Of a DNA stretch of 64,000 bases, positions 17,794-27,343 are shown in pieces. Numbering within the stretch: position 1 is the stretch's first letter; every line of letters begins with the position of its first letter. Position numbers and translations under genes: made by a program. The notes under the pieces were generated by a model. It searched no databases. It had not been told where the DNA came from and saw only the letters and a list, made by a program, of their open reading frames with translations. Origin of the DNA: Nitrosomonas mobilis (GTDB lineage Bacteria > Pseudomonadota > Gammaproteobacteria > Burkholderiales > Nitrosomonadaceae); the NCBI RefSeq assembly GCF_900103035.1, contig NZ_FMWO01000092.1:31351-95350 (forward strand), given 5' to 3'.

Positions 17794-18408
17794 ATGAAAC
17801 AACTCATAAAAATTCTACTGTTATCATTGATAATTCATACCTTGCCCGTATTTGGCGAGGATAATTCGCCCGACGGTATTATCCGGCGCACGGTGGATGA
17901 AGTAACAGAAATTCTTCGCAAGGATGACGGCATCAAGGCGGGTGATCAGGACAGAATTCTGGCATTGGTCCAGGACAAAATTCTGCCGCATTTCAGCTTT
18001 CCTCGTATGACACAACTGGCCATGGGAAGGAACTGGTCGAAAGCATCCAATGAACAGAAAAAAGTGTTGGTGAATGAGTTCCGTACATTGCTGGTACGCA
18101 CCTACTCGAACTCGTTAACCAATTACCGTGATGCAGTTATTGAGATTGAACAGACCATAATTGACCCCGCCGCCACTCGCTCGACGGTCAAAGCCAAGGT
18201 TATTCAGGGAAGTGGGCGGCAGCCGGTACCAATCGATTATTCCATGGAAAGAACTGCTTCAGGGTGGAAAGTTTACGATGTGACCGTGGCGGGGGTCAGT
18301 CTGGTAACCAATTATCGAGGTTCGTTCAACAGTCAAATCCGCGATGGTGGCATAGATGGTTTGATCGCTACGCTTTCAGAAAAAAACACCTCCCTTCTTG
18401 GGCAGTAA
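17794..18408 (+). CDS. mlaC: Periplasmic phospholipid carrier MlaC (Ttg2D)
   Basis: A 204-residue periplasmic shuttle that carries phospholipid between MlaD and the outer-membrane MlaA complex. The N-terminal signal peptide is LIKILLLSLIIHTLPVFGED. The mature part has the family features FPRMTQLAMGRNW, the FRTLLVRTYSNSL helix and SGWKVYDVTVAGVSLVTNYR. mlaA is not in the window. A second protein of the same fold (HpnM) lies with the hopanoid genes at 34 kb. Confidence 0.95.
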   Translation: MKQLIKILLLSLIIHTLPVFGEDNSPDGIIRRTVDEVTEILRKDDGIKAGDQDRILALVQDKILPHFSFPRMTQLAMGRNWSKASNEQKKVLVNEFRTLLVRTYSNSLTNYRDAVIEIEQTIIDPAATRSTVKAKVIQGSGRQPVPIDYSMERTASGWKVYDVTVAGVSLVTNYRGSFNSQIRDGGIDGLIATLSEKNTSLLGQ

Positions 18409-18424
18409 TGTTTAGAACACCTTC

Positions 18425-18715
18425 ATGAATATTAAAATTAATAATAATCAGTTAAGCGTTTCCGGGTCCGTGACATTTGCCAACGTGGCCGAGATAACCC
18501 GCGCCGGACTGACGGTTATGAGTCAGCCGGAACCTGTTGTTGACCTGGCAAAAATTACAGAGCTTGATTCTGCCGCGGTCAGCATGTTGCTGGCGTGGCT
18601 GCGTGCCGCTCAACAACATGGTCAGCAACTTCGGGTGATCAATTTACCGCAAAATATGGCAAGTCTCATCAAGCTATATGATTTGACCGAATTACTACCG
18701 TTTGAATCCTGCTGA
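18425..18715 (+). CDS. mlaB: STAS-domain protein MlaB
   Basis: A 96-residue cytoplasmic STAS protein that binds MlaF and is needed for assembly and activity of the transporter. Typical STAS features are PVVDLAKITELDSAAVSMLLAWLRAAQQHG and a final helix near MASLIKLYDLTELL. It starts 16 bases after mlaC, the standard position. Confidence 0.92.
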   Translation: MNIKINNNQLSVSGSVTFANVAEITRAGLTVMSQPEPVVDLAKITELDSAAVSMLLAWLRAAQQHGQQLRVINLPQNMASLIKLYDLTELLPFESC

Positions 18716-18773
18716 TTTTGCTAAATAACGATTATTTACCCACATTATCTTTATCGTCGGGTAATCTCGTCTG

Positions 18774-19694
18774 ATGACACCTGCTATTGAAGTCCAGCAA
18801 CTGTCCAAACGCTATGGAGCGCTGACTGCACTGGATGATATCGACCTGAAAATCGAGCAGGGTGAATTTTTTGCGTTACTTGGCTCAAATGGCGCGGGTA
18901 AAACCACGTTAATCAGTATACTCGCCGGCCTGATCAAGCCAACCAGCGGCACCGCCAGGGTAATGGGGTATGATGTCCAGTCGCAATATCAGCAAACGCG
19001 CCAGAGACTGGGTGTTGTTCCGCAGGAACTGGTCTATGATCCTTTTTTTAACGTGCGTGAAATGCTGGTCATGCAGTCTGGCTATTTTGGCATCAAGCAT
19101 AACGATGTGTGGATCGATGAAATTCTGTTTCGGCTTGATCTCGCCAATAAGGCCCATGTCAATCTGCGAGCGTTGTCCGGCGGGATGAAACGGCGGGTAC
19201 TGATTGCTCAGGCTTTGGTACATAAACCTCCCGTGATTATTCTCGACGAACCTACGGCGGGAGTGGATGTCGATTTACGCCAAAGTTTATGGCAATTTGT
19301 GCAACAGCTTAATCAGGATGGTCATACAGTCGTGCTAACCACACACTATCTGGAAGAGGCGGAAGCATTATGTCGCCGAGTTGCAATGCTCAAACAGGGT
19401 AGGGTTGTCGTGCTCGACAGTATCGAGAACCTGGTGCGCACCATCCGCGACTATACGCTGCTGTTGCGTTTGTCTACCAATATCCTGCCGGATGGATTGC
19501 AGTCATGGACAGTTAAGCACGATCCGGTTGGTGAGTTATACCGCATCAGTATCAAGGAATATACCGAGATTGAAACCATTCTGTCGCTGCTGCGTGAGGC
19601 AGGTATACAAATCATTGATCTGCAATTGCGGCAGCCTGATCTTGAGGATGTATTTGTCAAAACCATGGAAATGGATCAGGCTGTCGCCTTATGA
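18774..19694 (+). CDS. ABC-2 type transporter ATPase (YadG-like)
   Basis: A 306-residue ABC ATPase with Walker A LGSNGAGKTTLISI, signature LRALSGGMKRRVLIAQALVHKPPVI, Walker B ILDEPTAGVD and switch His in LTTHYLEEAEAL. It resembles E. coli YadG and NodI-type ATPases. Its gene overlaps the permease gene by four bases (ATGA), so the two act together. The substrate is unknown. It follows mlaB after 58 bases, so the pair may share the mla transcript. An additional exporter between mlaB and ibaG is a familiar betaproteobacterial pattern. Confidence 0.88.
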   Translation: MTPAIEVQQLSKRYGALTALDDIDLKIEQGEFFALLGSNGAGKTTLISILAGLIKPTSGTARVMGYDVQSQYQQTRQRLGVVPQELVYDPFFNVREMLVMQSGYFGIKHNDVWIDEILFRLDLANKAHVNLRALSGGMKRRVLIAQALVHKPPVIILDEPTAGVDVDLRQSLWQFVQQLNQDGHTVVLTTHYLEEAEALCRRVAMLKQGRVVVLDSIENLVRTIRDYTLLLRLSTNILPDGLQSWTVKHDPVGELYRISIKEYTEIETILSLLREAGIQIIDLQLRQPDLEDVFVKTMEMDQAVAL

Positions 19695-20446
19695 CGGGTT
19701 TTTATACCCTGCTGTACAAGGAATTGCTACGCTTCTGGAAAGTTGCTTTTCAGACAGTGCTGGCGCCAGTACTCTCCAGTCTGTTATATCTGATGATATT
19801 CTCCCATGTGCTGGCTGAACGCGCACAAGTGTATGCTGACGTGAGCTATGCAGCTTTTCTGATACCGGGTCTGGTCATGATGGCTATCCTGCAGAATGCA
19901 TTCGCCAATTCTTCTTCCAGCCTGATTCAGTCTAAAATTACCGGCAATCTGGTGTTTATCCTGCTGACGCCATTATCGTATCTGGAGATATTTCTTGCCT
20001 ACGTTGTGGCATCCATGCTGCGCGGATTGGTAGTCGGGCTCGGGGTGTATCTGGTGGCCGCCTGGTTTTATCCGGTTTCTCCTCAATTGTCTGGCTGGGT
20101 TATTGTGTTTGCGCTGCTTGGCAGCGCCATACTGGGAGTGATGGGACTGATCGCCGGTATTGTTTCAGACAAATTTGATCAGCTGGCAGGGTTTCAAAAT
20201 TTTATTATTTTGCCGTTGACCTTTCTTTCTGGTGTTTTCTATTCGATTCATTCGCTGCCGTCCACGTGGCAGTTTTTATCCCATCTTAATCCGTTCTTCT
20301 ATATGGTGGATGGATTTCGTTACGGCTTTTTTGGTTTTTCTGATTTCTCACCCTATATCAGTCTGTTGATTATTCTGGCATGCCTCGTCGTTATTTCCGG
20401 GTGGGCATTGTGGATGTTACGAAGCGGCTATAAAATTCGACACTGA
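19691..20446 (+). CDS. ABC-2 type transporter permease (YadH-like)
   Basis: A 251-residue membrane protein with six segments of the ABC-2 permease family. Recognisable parts are YTLLYKELLRFWKVAFQTVL at the N-terminus, FANSSSSLIQSKITGNL and the family loop IILPLTFLSGVFYSIHSLP. It pairs with the preceding ATPase through an ATGA overlap. Substrate unknown. Confidence 0.88.
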   Translation: MTGFYTLLYKELLRFWKVAFQTVLAPVLSSLLYLMIFSHVLAERAQVYADVSYAAFLIPGLVMMAILQNAFANSSSSLIQSKITGNLVFILLTPLSYLEIFLAYVVASMLRGLVVGLGVYLVAAWFYPVSPQLSGWVIVFALLGSAILGVMGLIAGIVSDKFDQLAGFQNFIILPLTFLSGVFYSIHSLPSTWQFLSHLNPFFYMVDGFRYGFFGFSDFSPYISLLIILACLVVISGWALWMLRSGYKIRH

Positions 20447-20490
20447 ACACGTGTTACTATTTTTAATCTATTAAACTCAAAGGAAACAAT

Positions 20491-20745
20491 ATGGTTACCG
20501 CAGAATCTATTGAACACTCTATCAGAGCTTCCCTGCCATGCGAGTGGGTCAGCGTGGAAGGAGATGACGGTCATCACTTCAATGCCGTTATTGTCAGTGA
20601 CCAATTTGAAGGCAAGAGCATGATACAGCAGCATCAACTGGTGTACCGCGCACTCGGTGGACGGATGCGTGAGGAAATTCACGCGCTGTCAATGAAAACT
20701 TATACCATTACCCAGTGGGAGGCGGTCAATAAATCGCACACATAA
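20491..20745 (+). CDS. ibaG: BolA-family protein IbaG
   Basis: An 84-residue BolA-like protein. Members bind [2Fe-2S] clusters with monothiol glutaredoxins. The core is GDDGHHFNAVIVSDQFEGKS, then MIQQHQLVYRALGGRM and HALSMKTY, which carries the conserved histidine. In most relatives murA follows ibaG. Here the next gene is on the opposite strand and murA is not seen, so the usual order is broken after this gene. Confidence 0.92.
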   Translation: MVTAESIEHSIRASLPCEWVSVEGDDGHHFNAVIVSDQFEGKSMIQQHQLVYRALGGRMREEIHALSMKTYTITQWEAVNKSHT

Positions 20746-20763
20746 AAATACTAGTCATACTAA

Positions 20764-22350
20764 CTAACGTACAAATTGACTGGTGCCGACAGTTTCCACA
20801 ATAAGCTGTCGATAATGTTCAGACTTGCGAGTCTGCAGCGCTTCCAGCGGATTGAAATTATCGGTCAGAATGAGTCCACGACTGTTATCGATAGTGAGCA
20901 GCCGGCTCTCCAGCCAGGCTTGCTGTGTTCTGGAGAGCTGCTCATCCTCAATACGCAAGGGATGCTGCGACGCGATGAAGATAAAATCGTTGAAATCTAC
21001 TCCCAGTTCGGAGATGAATATCAGTTGATGCATAAAAACTTGCGCAAGCGTCTTGCCAACCGAGGCTAAAGCGATATTCTCCCCCGTATCCAGAAACGAG
21101 ACAAAATTCAGCGCCAATATTCCTCGCTTACTCAACAGATCATCGATCTGTTGCAGCGTTTCCTCGGTCAACAAGTGCACTGGCTCGGCGCCTCCGGTAA
21201 ATACATCCAGAATGATCAGGTCGTAGCTACCCTGCAATTTACGGATCTCATAGCGTGCGTCACCAATTATGTGGTTGCCGGTAGGCTTGAAATCAAAGTA
21301 ATTCTGTGCGGCCTCGGCAACTGCTGGGTCGATCTCGATGGTATCAGTCGTGATGCCGAACTGTAATAGATCGGTTGCCATGTGCCCCGCACCTTGTCCG
21401 ATGAGCAGGGCGCGTTCAATACCCGGCGCCAGCCGCGGAATCAGTTCAACGATTTTCTGATAAGTCATCAGATTCTCACCATGACTGATACTGGCTGCAC
21501 CAATTGTGGATGCATCCGCCATCAACAGCCGCATGTTTGCGACAGAGTTATCCAATACTCGCACCCAGCCATAGAGGCTTTCGCGTTCAAAACGCACTTG
21601 ATAAGGTTGTGCGGCATGGCCGACCGCGTTTGCTGGCAAGTTAGCTGCATTACTTGGGGAAAGTCCACCGGGAGACAGCATAACGCCAGGCAGCGCCAAT
21701 AAAATCACAGGGATCAGCGAGTACCGCAGGGAAATATGCTTGCGCTCGAAGAAAGCGACCAGCGTCGCCAGCACAAATAGTCCCAGGCCAACGCCCACAA
21801 AAATCTCACGTGAACCAATGCGCGGGAACAGGTAGAAACCGAGTAACAAGGTGCCGACCACACTGCCGACCGTGCTGACCGCATAGATTGAACCGGTACT
21901 CGCGCCGACCCCGCTAAGACTGTCAGTCGCCAGTTTGACGGCGAACGGGCCGACCATGCCAAGCATGATAAGGCTGGGCGTAAACAGGATCAGCGTACTG
22001 GTAAATGTTCCCATTTGTAGTCCCAGCGAATCCGTTGCCAGCAGCACCGGCGCCGTCATCCACGGGATAAGCAGTGTTAGCAAACCCGCCAGTGCAATGA
22101 TCAGCGCGAGCCCGGTTCGTTTTGCGTGGTCCGCCCAATGCCCACCCGCATAATAGCCAATGGCAAGCGCAATCATTGTCACCGAAATCAGTGATGCCCA
22201 CACATAGAGACTCGCGCCATAAAACGGAGCAATCAGGCGCGTACCCAGTAGCTCGATTACCATCACCGAAGCGCCGGTCAGGAAAACGGTGCAATAAAGC
22301 CACCAATATGGCAGTTTCTGTCCAGCAGGAGAGTTCATGGGATTTTCCAA
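20764..22350 (-). CDS. Membrane protein with spermidine-synthase-like domain
   Basis: A 528-residue fusion. The first ~230 residues form about seven membrane helices (YCTVFLTGASVMVIELLGTRLIAP is the family start). The C-terminal ~270 residues form a Rossmann methyltransferase/spermidine-synthase-like domain with ALLIGQGAGHMATDLL (the Gly-rich nucleotide loop), IEIDPAVAEAAQNYF and YDLIILDVFTGG. Such fused proteins are widespread but their reaction is generally unknown, and polyamine synthesis should not be assumed. A palindrome shared with the 41 kb promoter region lies about 60 bases upstream of its ATG. Confidence 0.82.
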   Translation of the reverse strand: MENPMNSPAGQKLPYWWLYCTVFLTGASVMVIELLGTRLIAPFYGASLYVWASLISVTMIALAIGYYAGGHWADHAKRTGLALIIALAGLLTLLIPWMTAPVLLATDSLGLQMGTFTSTLILFTPSLIMLGMVGPFAVKLATDSLSGVGASTGSIYAVSTVGSVVGTLLLGFYLFPRIGSREIFVGVGLGLFVLATLVAFFERKHISLRYSLIPVILLALPGVMLSPGGLSPSNAANLPANAVGHAAQPYQVRFERESLYGWVRVLDNSVANMRLLMADASTIGAASISHGENLMTYQKIVELIPRLAPGIERALLIGQGAGHMATDLLQFGITTDTIEIDPAVAEAAQNYFDFKPTGNHIIGDARYEIRKLQGSYDLIILDVFTGGAEPVHLLTEETLQQIDDLLSKRGILALNFVSFLDTGENIALASVGKTLAQVFMHQLIFISELGVDFNDFIFIASQHPLRIEDEQLSRTQQAWLESRLLTIDNSRGLILTDNFNPLEALQTRKSEHYRQLIVETVGTSQFVR

Positions 22351-22402
22351 ATAATTGAAAATGGGTAATCGACAGATTGTATAACGATTGATTGCTGTTG
22401 GT

Positions 22403-22421
22403 ATGCGACAAATTGTCGCAT
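22403..22421. promoter_or_regulatory. Palindrome TGCGACAAATTGTCGCA, candidate operator
   Basis: TGCGACAA and TTGTCGCA flank a central A (22404-22420), extended by one A/T pair on each side. The centre is about 62 bases upstream of the ATG of the 20764-22350 gene. The same palindrome, in complement, occurs at 41103-41119. The GCGAC-N5-GTCGC layout is like sites described for RegA/PrrA/RoxR-type response regulators, a similarity only. Confidence 0.5.
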
Positions 22422-22440
22422 CTCAGCGGCTAACGAAAAT

Positions 22441-22460
22441 CCATGTATCCCGATACATGG
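22441..22460. repeat. Hairpin CCATGTATC-CC-GATACATGG
   Basis: Perfect nine-base arms with a two-base centre, 20 bases downstream (on +) of the previous palindrome and in the same promoter region. It has no T-run, so it is more likely a binding site than a terminator. Confidence 0.5.
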
Positions 22461-22809
22461 AAGTTTAGTCAACCTTAAATGAACAAACGCGAAAGTGATG
22501 CTATAGGCACCGTCTTGCATCTACCTGGACAGATGGTCTGTGGTATCGGTTACCGGTATGCGCAGCATATTGATGCAGCGCCCGAATCCAACTTTCAGCG
22601 TGGGTGCGATGGGCAACAGACTGGCGGAGTACAGGATAGTTGTAGAAGAGAATATATTGTTTTTTCAATATATTACCCTACGTAAAGAATACTGATATTT
22701 ACTCAATAATCGGCAGCCGGCATCTGCCAGAATCAGCACCAACAAGCCAATTTTATCTGATTCTGTGGGTCAGCCTGGTCAGGCATCCTGCGATATGATG
22801 ACGAAAATA
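22461..22809. other. Intergenic stretch between tyrA and the spermidine-synthase-like gene
   Basis: About 350 bases with no recognisable gene. It contains a perfect hairpin with nine-base arms AATATATTG and CAATATATT around six T residues (22651-22674). A short open frame (22479-22685) has no family signature. In related genomes aroA often follows tyrA at this place. It is not present here. Confidence 0.5.
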
Positions 22810-23703
22810 CTATTTGACGATTGGTTTTCTAGTGGCCTGCCATTGGTGGCGGGTGTCTCGCGCCTGGGTGAAAAACTGTTCCAGTGCCGTATGGTTGGAT
22901 TGACACAACAGGTCTTGCAAATTTGTCAGCAGGTGTTGATAGACCGTAATTTTATCAATCAGCGCGTCACGGTTATCCAGGCAGATGTCACGCCACATTT
23001 CAGGTGAGCTGCCCGCGATACGGGTCATATCGATGAGGCTGGTACCTGCCAGTTGCAGGTTTGCCATGGCTTGATCTCCACTAACCATGCTGATATGGTT
23101 CATGAGCGCGAATGCGAGCAGGTGTGGCAAATGGCTAATCGCGGCAAGTACCTGGTCATGTTGTGCAGGGGTCATGCTGGAGACAACTGCACCGCACTGT
23201 TGCCAGAGAAATGCAACCTGATCAATGGCTGCTGCGTGGTTTTCTGGCAGCGGAGTCAATATAACAGGTTTGTTTTTAAAAAGAGCAGGGTCTGCCGCCC
23301 CAGCACCACTGAATTCAGTGCCGGCAATTGGGTGGGCAGGGATAAAAAAGGGCAAATGATTGCCTAGATGCTCACGGGCAGTATTGATGACATTTTGTTT
23401 GGTACTACCCACATCGGATACGATGGTATGTTTTTCCAGATGAGGGGCAATTTGTTGCAAAATACGAGCATTCTGTCCAACCGGGGTCGCCAGCAATACG
23501 AAATCCGCTCCCGATAAAGCTTTAGGAAAATCATTGGTGTAGTCATCTATAATGCCCAGCTCGATTGCGCACTGCAGATTCTGTCGACTGCGCCCGATTC
23601 CGGTGATGTGCGAAACTTGTCCCGCCTGACGCAGCGCAAGTGCAAATGAACCGCCAATCAGTCCAACACCAATTACTACAAGTTTGTCAAGACATTTGAT
23701 CAT
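22810..23703 (-). CDS. tyrA: Prephenate dehydrogenase
   Basis: NAD(P)-dependent oxidative decarboxylation of prephenate to 4-hydroxyphenylpyruvate in tyrosine synthesis. 297 residues with the dinucleotide-binding GVGLIGGSFAL near residue 12, DVGSTKQNV, the catalytic segment IPAHPIAGTEFSG, and the helical dimer domain with HDQVLAAISHLPHLLAFAL. No ACT domain is fused. It follows hisC in the pheA-hisC-tyrA order, but a MITE-like repeat separates it from hisC and ends only three bases before its ATG, so its ribosome site now lies in the repeat's end. Confidence 0.95.
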   Translation of the reverse strand: MIKCLDKLVVIGVGLIGGSFALALRQAGQVSHITGIGRSRQNLQCAIELGIIDDYTNDFPKALSGADFVLLATPVGQNARILQQIAPHLEKHTIVSDVGSTKQNVINTAREHLGNHLPFFIPAHPIAGTEFSGAGAADPALFKNKPVILTPLPENHAAAIDQVAFLWQQCGAVVSSMTPAQHDQVLAAISHLPHLLAFALMNHISMVSGDQAMANLQLAGTSLIDMTRIAGSSPEMWRDICLDNRDALIDKITVYQHLLTNLQDLLCQSNHTALEQFFTQARDTRHQWQATRKPIVK

Positions 23704-23706
23704 TAA

Positions 23707-23848
23707 GGGTTCTCTAGAAATTCACATTTCGCCGCAATACTATGTTACTGATAAAAAATATTTCTTTACATATCAATTATATGCTGCGCCAACATTTTTT
23801 ATTCGCGCCTGGCCTTGCTTAGAACTCTGAATTTTTAGAGGTACTCTT
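23707..23848 (-). repeat. MITE-like repeat, copy A
   Basis: About 142 bases in the gap between hisC and tyrA. Read on the minus strand it begins GAGTACCTCTAAAAATTC and ends with the inverted form of GGGTTCTCTAGAAATTC. Internally it carries ATAAAAAATGTT and an imperfect inverse, giving a long hairpin. It aligns over its length with copy B (28468-28607). It encodes no protein. Confidence 0.75.
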
Positions 23849-23859
23849 AAGAAAACTGG

Positions 23860-24978
23860 TCAGGCGATTTCCTTCAGAGATTGTTCCAGTGAAACTAAAA
23901 ATTTGTAATTTTCCGCTTCAAGGCCAATCGTGACGCGCAAATGATGATTCATGCCGTAATTGCTCAAAGGCCGCACGATCACTCCCTGGTGCAGCAGGTC
24001 TTTGTAAACTTTCAAGGCATTGACGGATTCTCCATTGATGTAGATGCTGACAAAATTAGCATAGGACGGAATAAACTCAACTCCCAGTTGCCGTAACCCA
24101 TTTGTCATCTGCAGCATTCCGCTTCGATTAGTGGTGTACGCTTGCTTGACAAACTCGACATCCTGGAGCGCCGCCAATGCGCCAGCCTGGCCGATACTGT
24201 TAACATTGAATGGTTGACGGATACGATTCATCAGATTGGCGATATCTGGATGCGCCAGCGCAAAACCGACGCGCACACTTGCCAGACCATACGCCTTGGA
24301 AAAAGTGCGGGTAATCACCAGATTGGGGAAATCCTTCAGCCAGGCAATACTGTGCGCCTTGTTGGCCTCCGGTAGATACTCGTCATAGGCCTCGTCAAGA
24401 ATCACCAAGATGTCCGGAGAGATACGTTCCATAAAACGCAGCAGATCCCGTCCTTCACATAGGGTGCCAGTCGGATTATTGGGATTGGCGATAAAGACGA
24501 CACGCGTATCCGCTGTGGTCGCATCGAGCATAGCCGCCAAGTCATGGCCAAAATTGCGTGCGGTCACAGAAATTCCGGTGGCACCAACTGCTTGCACCAG
24601 TAACGGGTAAATAGCAAATGCGTATTGTGAATAGATTGCTGAAGCCCCGGGACGTAAAAAGATACGCGCAGCCAGCTCCAGTACGTCATTGGATCCATTG
24701 CCCAGCACAATCTGTTCAGTGGGCACGCCCAAATATTCGGAGAGTGCCCCCTTCAATTCAAAACCACTGCCATCCGGATAGCGGGAAGCTTCGCTGAGTG
24801 CACGGATCATGGCCTCTTTGGCCATTGGACTGGTGCCTAGGGGGTTCTCATTAGACGCAAGCTTGATGACTTCATCTTTATTAAGACTAAGTTCACGTAC
24901 CAGTTCGGATATCGGTTTTCCGGGACGGTAGGGTTGAATTGCCCGAATATATTCTGGTGCGAGTTCACATAACTTCAT
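23860..24978 (-). CDS. hisC: Histidinol-phosphate aminotransferase (aromatic-aminotransferase position)
   Basis: PLP enzyme that interconverts imidazole acetol phosphate and histidinol phosphate. In this gene order it may also transaminate aromatic keto acids. 372 residues with [39 protein letters not shown] (PLP aspartate/tyrosine) and [16 protein letters not shown] (PLP lysine). It sits between pheA and tyrA, matching the 'hisC2' position in betaproteobacteria. Which substrate dominates cannot be told from sequence. Confidence 0.93.
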   Translation of the reverse strand: MKLCELAPEYIRAIQPYRPGKPISELVRELSLNKDEVIKLASNENPLGTSPMAKEAMIRALSEASRYPDGSGFELKGALSEYLGVPTEQIVLGNGSNDVLELAARIFLRPGASAIYSQYAFAIYPLLVQAVGATGISVTARNFGHDLAAMLDATTADTRVVFIANPNNPTGTLCEGRDLLRFMERISPDILVILDEAYDEYLPEANKAHSIAWLKDFPNLVITRTFSKAYGLASVRVGFALAHPDIANLMNRIRQPFNVNSIGQAGALAALQDVEFVKQAYTTNRSGMLQMTNGLRQLGVEFIPSYANFVSIYINGESVNALKVYKDLLHQGVIVRPLSNYGMNHHLRVTIGLEAENYKFLVSLEQSLKEIA

Positions 24979-25015
24979 GGTATTTGGTACTTCCTCGTTA
25001 GGAAATAAAGAATGA

Positions 25016-26083
25016 TCAAGCTAAGGGATAAGAACCGAGCAGCTTAAAGAAAGTTGCATTATGGCGGAGTGACTGCAACGCCAAGGCAACATTTTCGTCC
25101 TGTTGATGCCCCTCAATATCGACAAAAAAAACGTAATCCCATAAATTAGCACGTGAAGGGCGTGATTCCAAGCGGGTCATGCTGACCTGATGACGTGCGA
25201 GCGGCGCCAGCAATTCATGTACCGCGCCAGGGCGATTACTGGTCGCCATGACGAGAGATGTCTTGTCCCGGCCGGAAGGAGCAACAGCTTGCGAACCGAT
25301 GATGAGAAACCGTGTAGTGTTATTTGAGTTATCTTGTATATTACAGGCACATAGCATTAAACCGAATACTTCTGCCGCCTTCTTGCTGGCGATAGCTGCA
25401 GCGTGCTCGTCATTGGCTGCAAGTCGTGCGGCGTCGGCATTACTGGCGGCATTGATACATTCGATTCCCTGCAGGTGATGCAGGTTCTCTATCAACCAGG
25501 AGTGGCACTGGGCAAATGACTGTGGATGTGAATAAATTTTGCGAATTTTACTCAGATCCACCTGTTTTGCCATCAAGCACTGGTGAATGGCCAGTTCCAG
25601 TTCGCCACAAATCAGGAGTGGTGTCTGGAGCAGTAAATCCATGGTTCTGCCAACCGCGCCTTCGGTCGAATTTTCAACTGGAATTACGCCAAAATTGGCG
25701 GTACCAGATTCCACTTGACGAAACACTTCATCGATCGAACGGCTGGGTAACGCGTTGACGGCCTTGCCGAAGCGTTTGTTGACCGCTTCCTCGGAAAAGG
25801 TTCCTTCTGGCCCCAGGTAGGCGACCGTGAATGGATCTTCCAGTGCACGGCAAGCAGAAATGATTTCAGTGAACAGCTGCTGGATTTGTATCTGGCTGAG
25901 TGGGCCATGATTATGTTGCTGTAGGCGGGTAAAAATCTGCGATTCCCGTTCAGGGCGATAGACGGCACCGGATTTCTGTCGCCCCACTTCCTGCGCAAGC
26001 TGTGCACGCGTATTGATTAACTCAAGCAATTCATCATCAATAGCATCAATTTTATTACGCAAATGTTTCAGGTCTTCGATCAT
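25016..26083 (-). CDS. pheA: Bifunctional chorismate mutase / prephenate dehydratase
   Basis: Converts chorismate to prephenate and then to phenylpyruvate in phenylalanine synthesis. Three parts in 355 residues: an AroQ-type chorismate mutase helix bundle (1-90; [20 protein letters not shown]), a prephenate dehydratase domain (about 93-275; [24 protein letters not shown]), and a C-terminal ACT domain with [10 protein letters not shown] and TRLESRPSR, the phenylalanine-binding signatures. Feedback inhibition by phenylalanine is expected. It lies between serA and hisC with short gaps. Confidence 0.96.
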   Translation of the reverse strand: MIEDLKHLRNKIDAIDDELLELINTRAQLAQEVGRQKSGAVYRPERESQIFTRLQQHNHGPLSQIQIQQLFTEIISACRALEDPFTVAYLGPEGTFSEEAVNKRFGKAVNALPSRSIDEVFRQVESGTANFGVIPVENSTEGAVGRTMDLLLQTPLLICGELELAIHQCLMAKQVDLSKIRKIYSHPQSFAQCHSWLIENLHHLQGIECINAASNADAARLAANDEHAAAIASKKAAEVFGLMLCACNIQDNSNNTTRFLIIGSQAVAPSGRDKTSLVMATSNRPGAVHELLAPLARHQVSMTRLESRPSRANLWDYVFFVDIEGHQQDENVALALQSLRHNATFFKLLGSYPLA

Positions 26084-26131
26084 GCTTGTCTCTGGCAGCG
26101 TTCAGTTCTCCCTGGGCATCAAAGCAAAGGA

Positions 26132-27343
26132 TTACTGTCGTTCGTTACTGGATAATTTGGGAATATAACGTACCATCAATACACCGGTAATGTTTTCGAT
26201 TGCATTAATGATTTCCCGTGGGATGGGTTTATCAGTATCCACCAGGGTATAAGCGATTTCGCCACGCGATTTATTCACCATGTTATGAATATTCAAGCCA
26301 ATACTGGCCATACAAGTTGATATCTGCCCAAGTAGATTTGGTACATTGGCATTGGCAATAGCTGTTCGATAGGGTACTTCCCGTTCCATCGTAACATCAG
26401 GAAAATTAACGCTGTACAGAATATTGCCATTGATCAGATAATCCTTGATCTGGTCAGTAATCATAATGGCGCAATTTTCTTCGGCTTCCTTGGTGGAAGC
26501 GCCAAGATGGGGCAGGGCAATGACTGCAGGGTGATGCTGCAGTTTCTGGCTTGGAAAATCACAGATATAGTTCTTGATCGACCCTTTTTCGATACCAACA
26601 AGTATCGCATCTTCATCCACGATTTCATCGCGTGAAAAATTCAGCAATATCGTATTTTTTTGCATTTTGGCCACGAGGTCCGTATTGACAAGATGATGCG
26701 TCGAGTCGTTTAGCGGAACATGCAGCGAAACGACATGGCTGCGATGTACCAGTGTTTCTATCTCATTTACTTTCCTGACTTCAGCAGATAGGCTCCAGGC
26801 AGCGTCAACCGTGATTTTGGGATCAAAACCCGACACCTTCATTCCCAGCCTGATGGCGGCATCGGCAACCAACCGTCCAATTTTTCCGAGTCCGATGATG
26901 CCAAGCATTTGTCCCGGCAGTTCCAGTCCTGAGAAACGTTTTTTTTCAGCTTCAACCTGTTGGTGCAAGGCAGTATCATCCCCTTGCAGTTTCTCGACAA
27001 AACGAATGGCCGGAATGATGTTGCGCGAAGCGAGCAGCATGCCAGCCAGCACCAGCTCCTTGACAGCATTGGCATTGGCGCCAGGGGTGTTGAATACCGG
27101 AACACCACGCGCATTCATTTGGTTGACCGGAATATTATTGGTTCCTGCACCGGCACGGCCGATGGCAACTACACTCTTGGGAATAGGCATGTCATGCATA
27201 TTATGCGAACGCAGCAGGATGACGTCAGGATCAGCAATGTTGCTGCCAATCTGAAAACGGTCTGCCGACAGACGATTGAGTCCGATAGCGGCAATGGCGT
27301 TAAGTGTCAGAATGTTAAATTTTCTATCTAATGATTCAGGCAT
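26132..27343 (-). CDS. serA: D-3-phosphoglycerate dehydrogenase
   Basis: First step of serine synthesis (3-phosphoglycerate to 3-phosphohydroxypyruvate). The ATG at 27343 (MPESLDRKF) gives 403 residues and overlaps the serC stop by eight bases. An upstream start would extend the protein by 29 residues of serC-overlapping sequence without family support. Features are GRAGAGTNNIPV, the NAD loop GIIGLGKIGRLVADAA, the catalytic LPHLGASTKEAEENCA and a C-terminal ACT domain (about 325-395). The segment NFSRDEIVDEDAI is unlike the usual NTSRG form but lies at the expected place. Confidence 0.92.
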   Translation of the reverse strand: MPESLDRKFNILTLNAIAAIGLNRLSADRFQIGSNIADPDVILLRSHNMHDMPIPKSVVAIGRAGAGTNNIPVNQMNARGVPVFNTPGANANAVKELVLAGMLLASRNIIPAIRFVEKLQGDDTALHQQVEAEKKRFSGLELPGQMLGIIGLGKIGRLVADAAIRLGMKVSGFDPKITVDAAWSLSAEVRKVNEIETLVHRSHVVSLHVPLNDSTHHLVNTDLVAKMQKNTILLNFSRDEIVDEDAILVGIEKGSIKNYICDFPSQKLQHHPAVIALPHLGASTKEAEENCAIMITDQIKDYLINGNILYSVNFPDVTMEREVPYRTAIANANVPNLLGQISTCMASIGLNIHNMVNKSRGEIAYTLVDTDKPIPREIINAIENITGVLMVRYIPKLSSNERQ

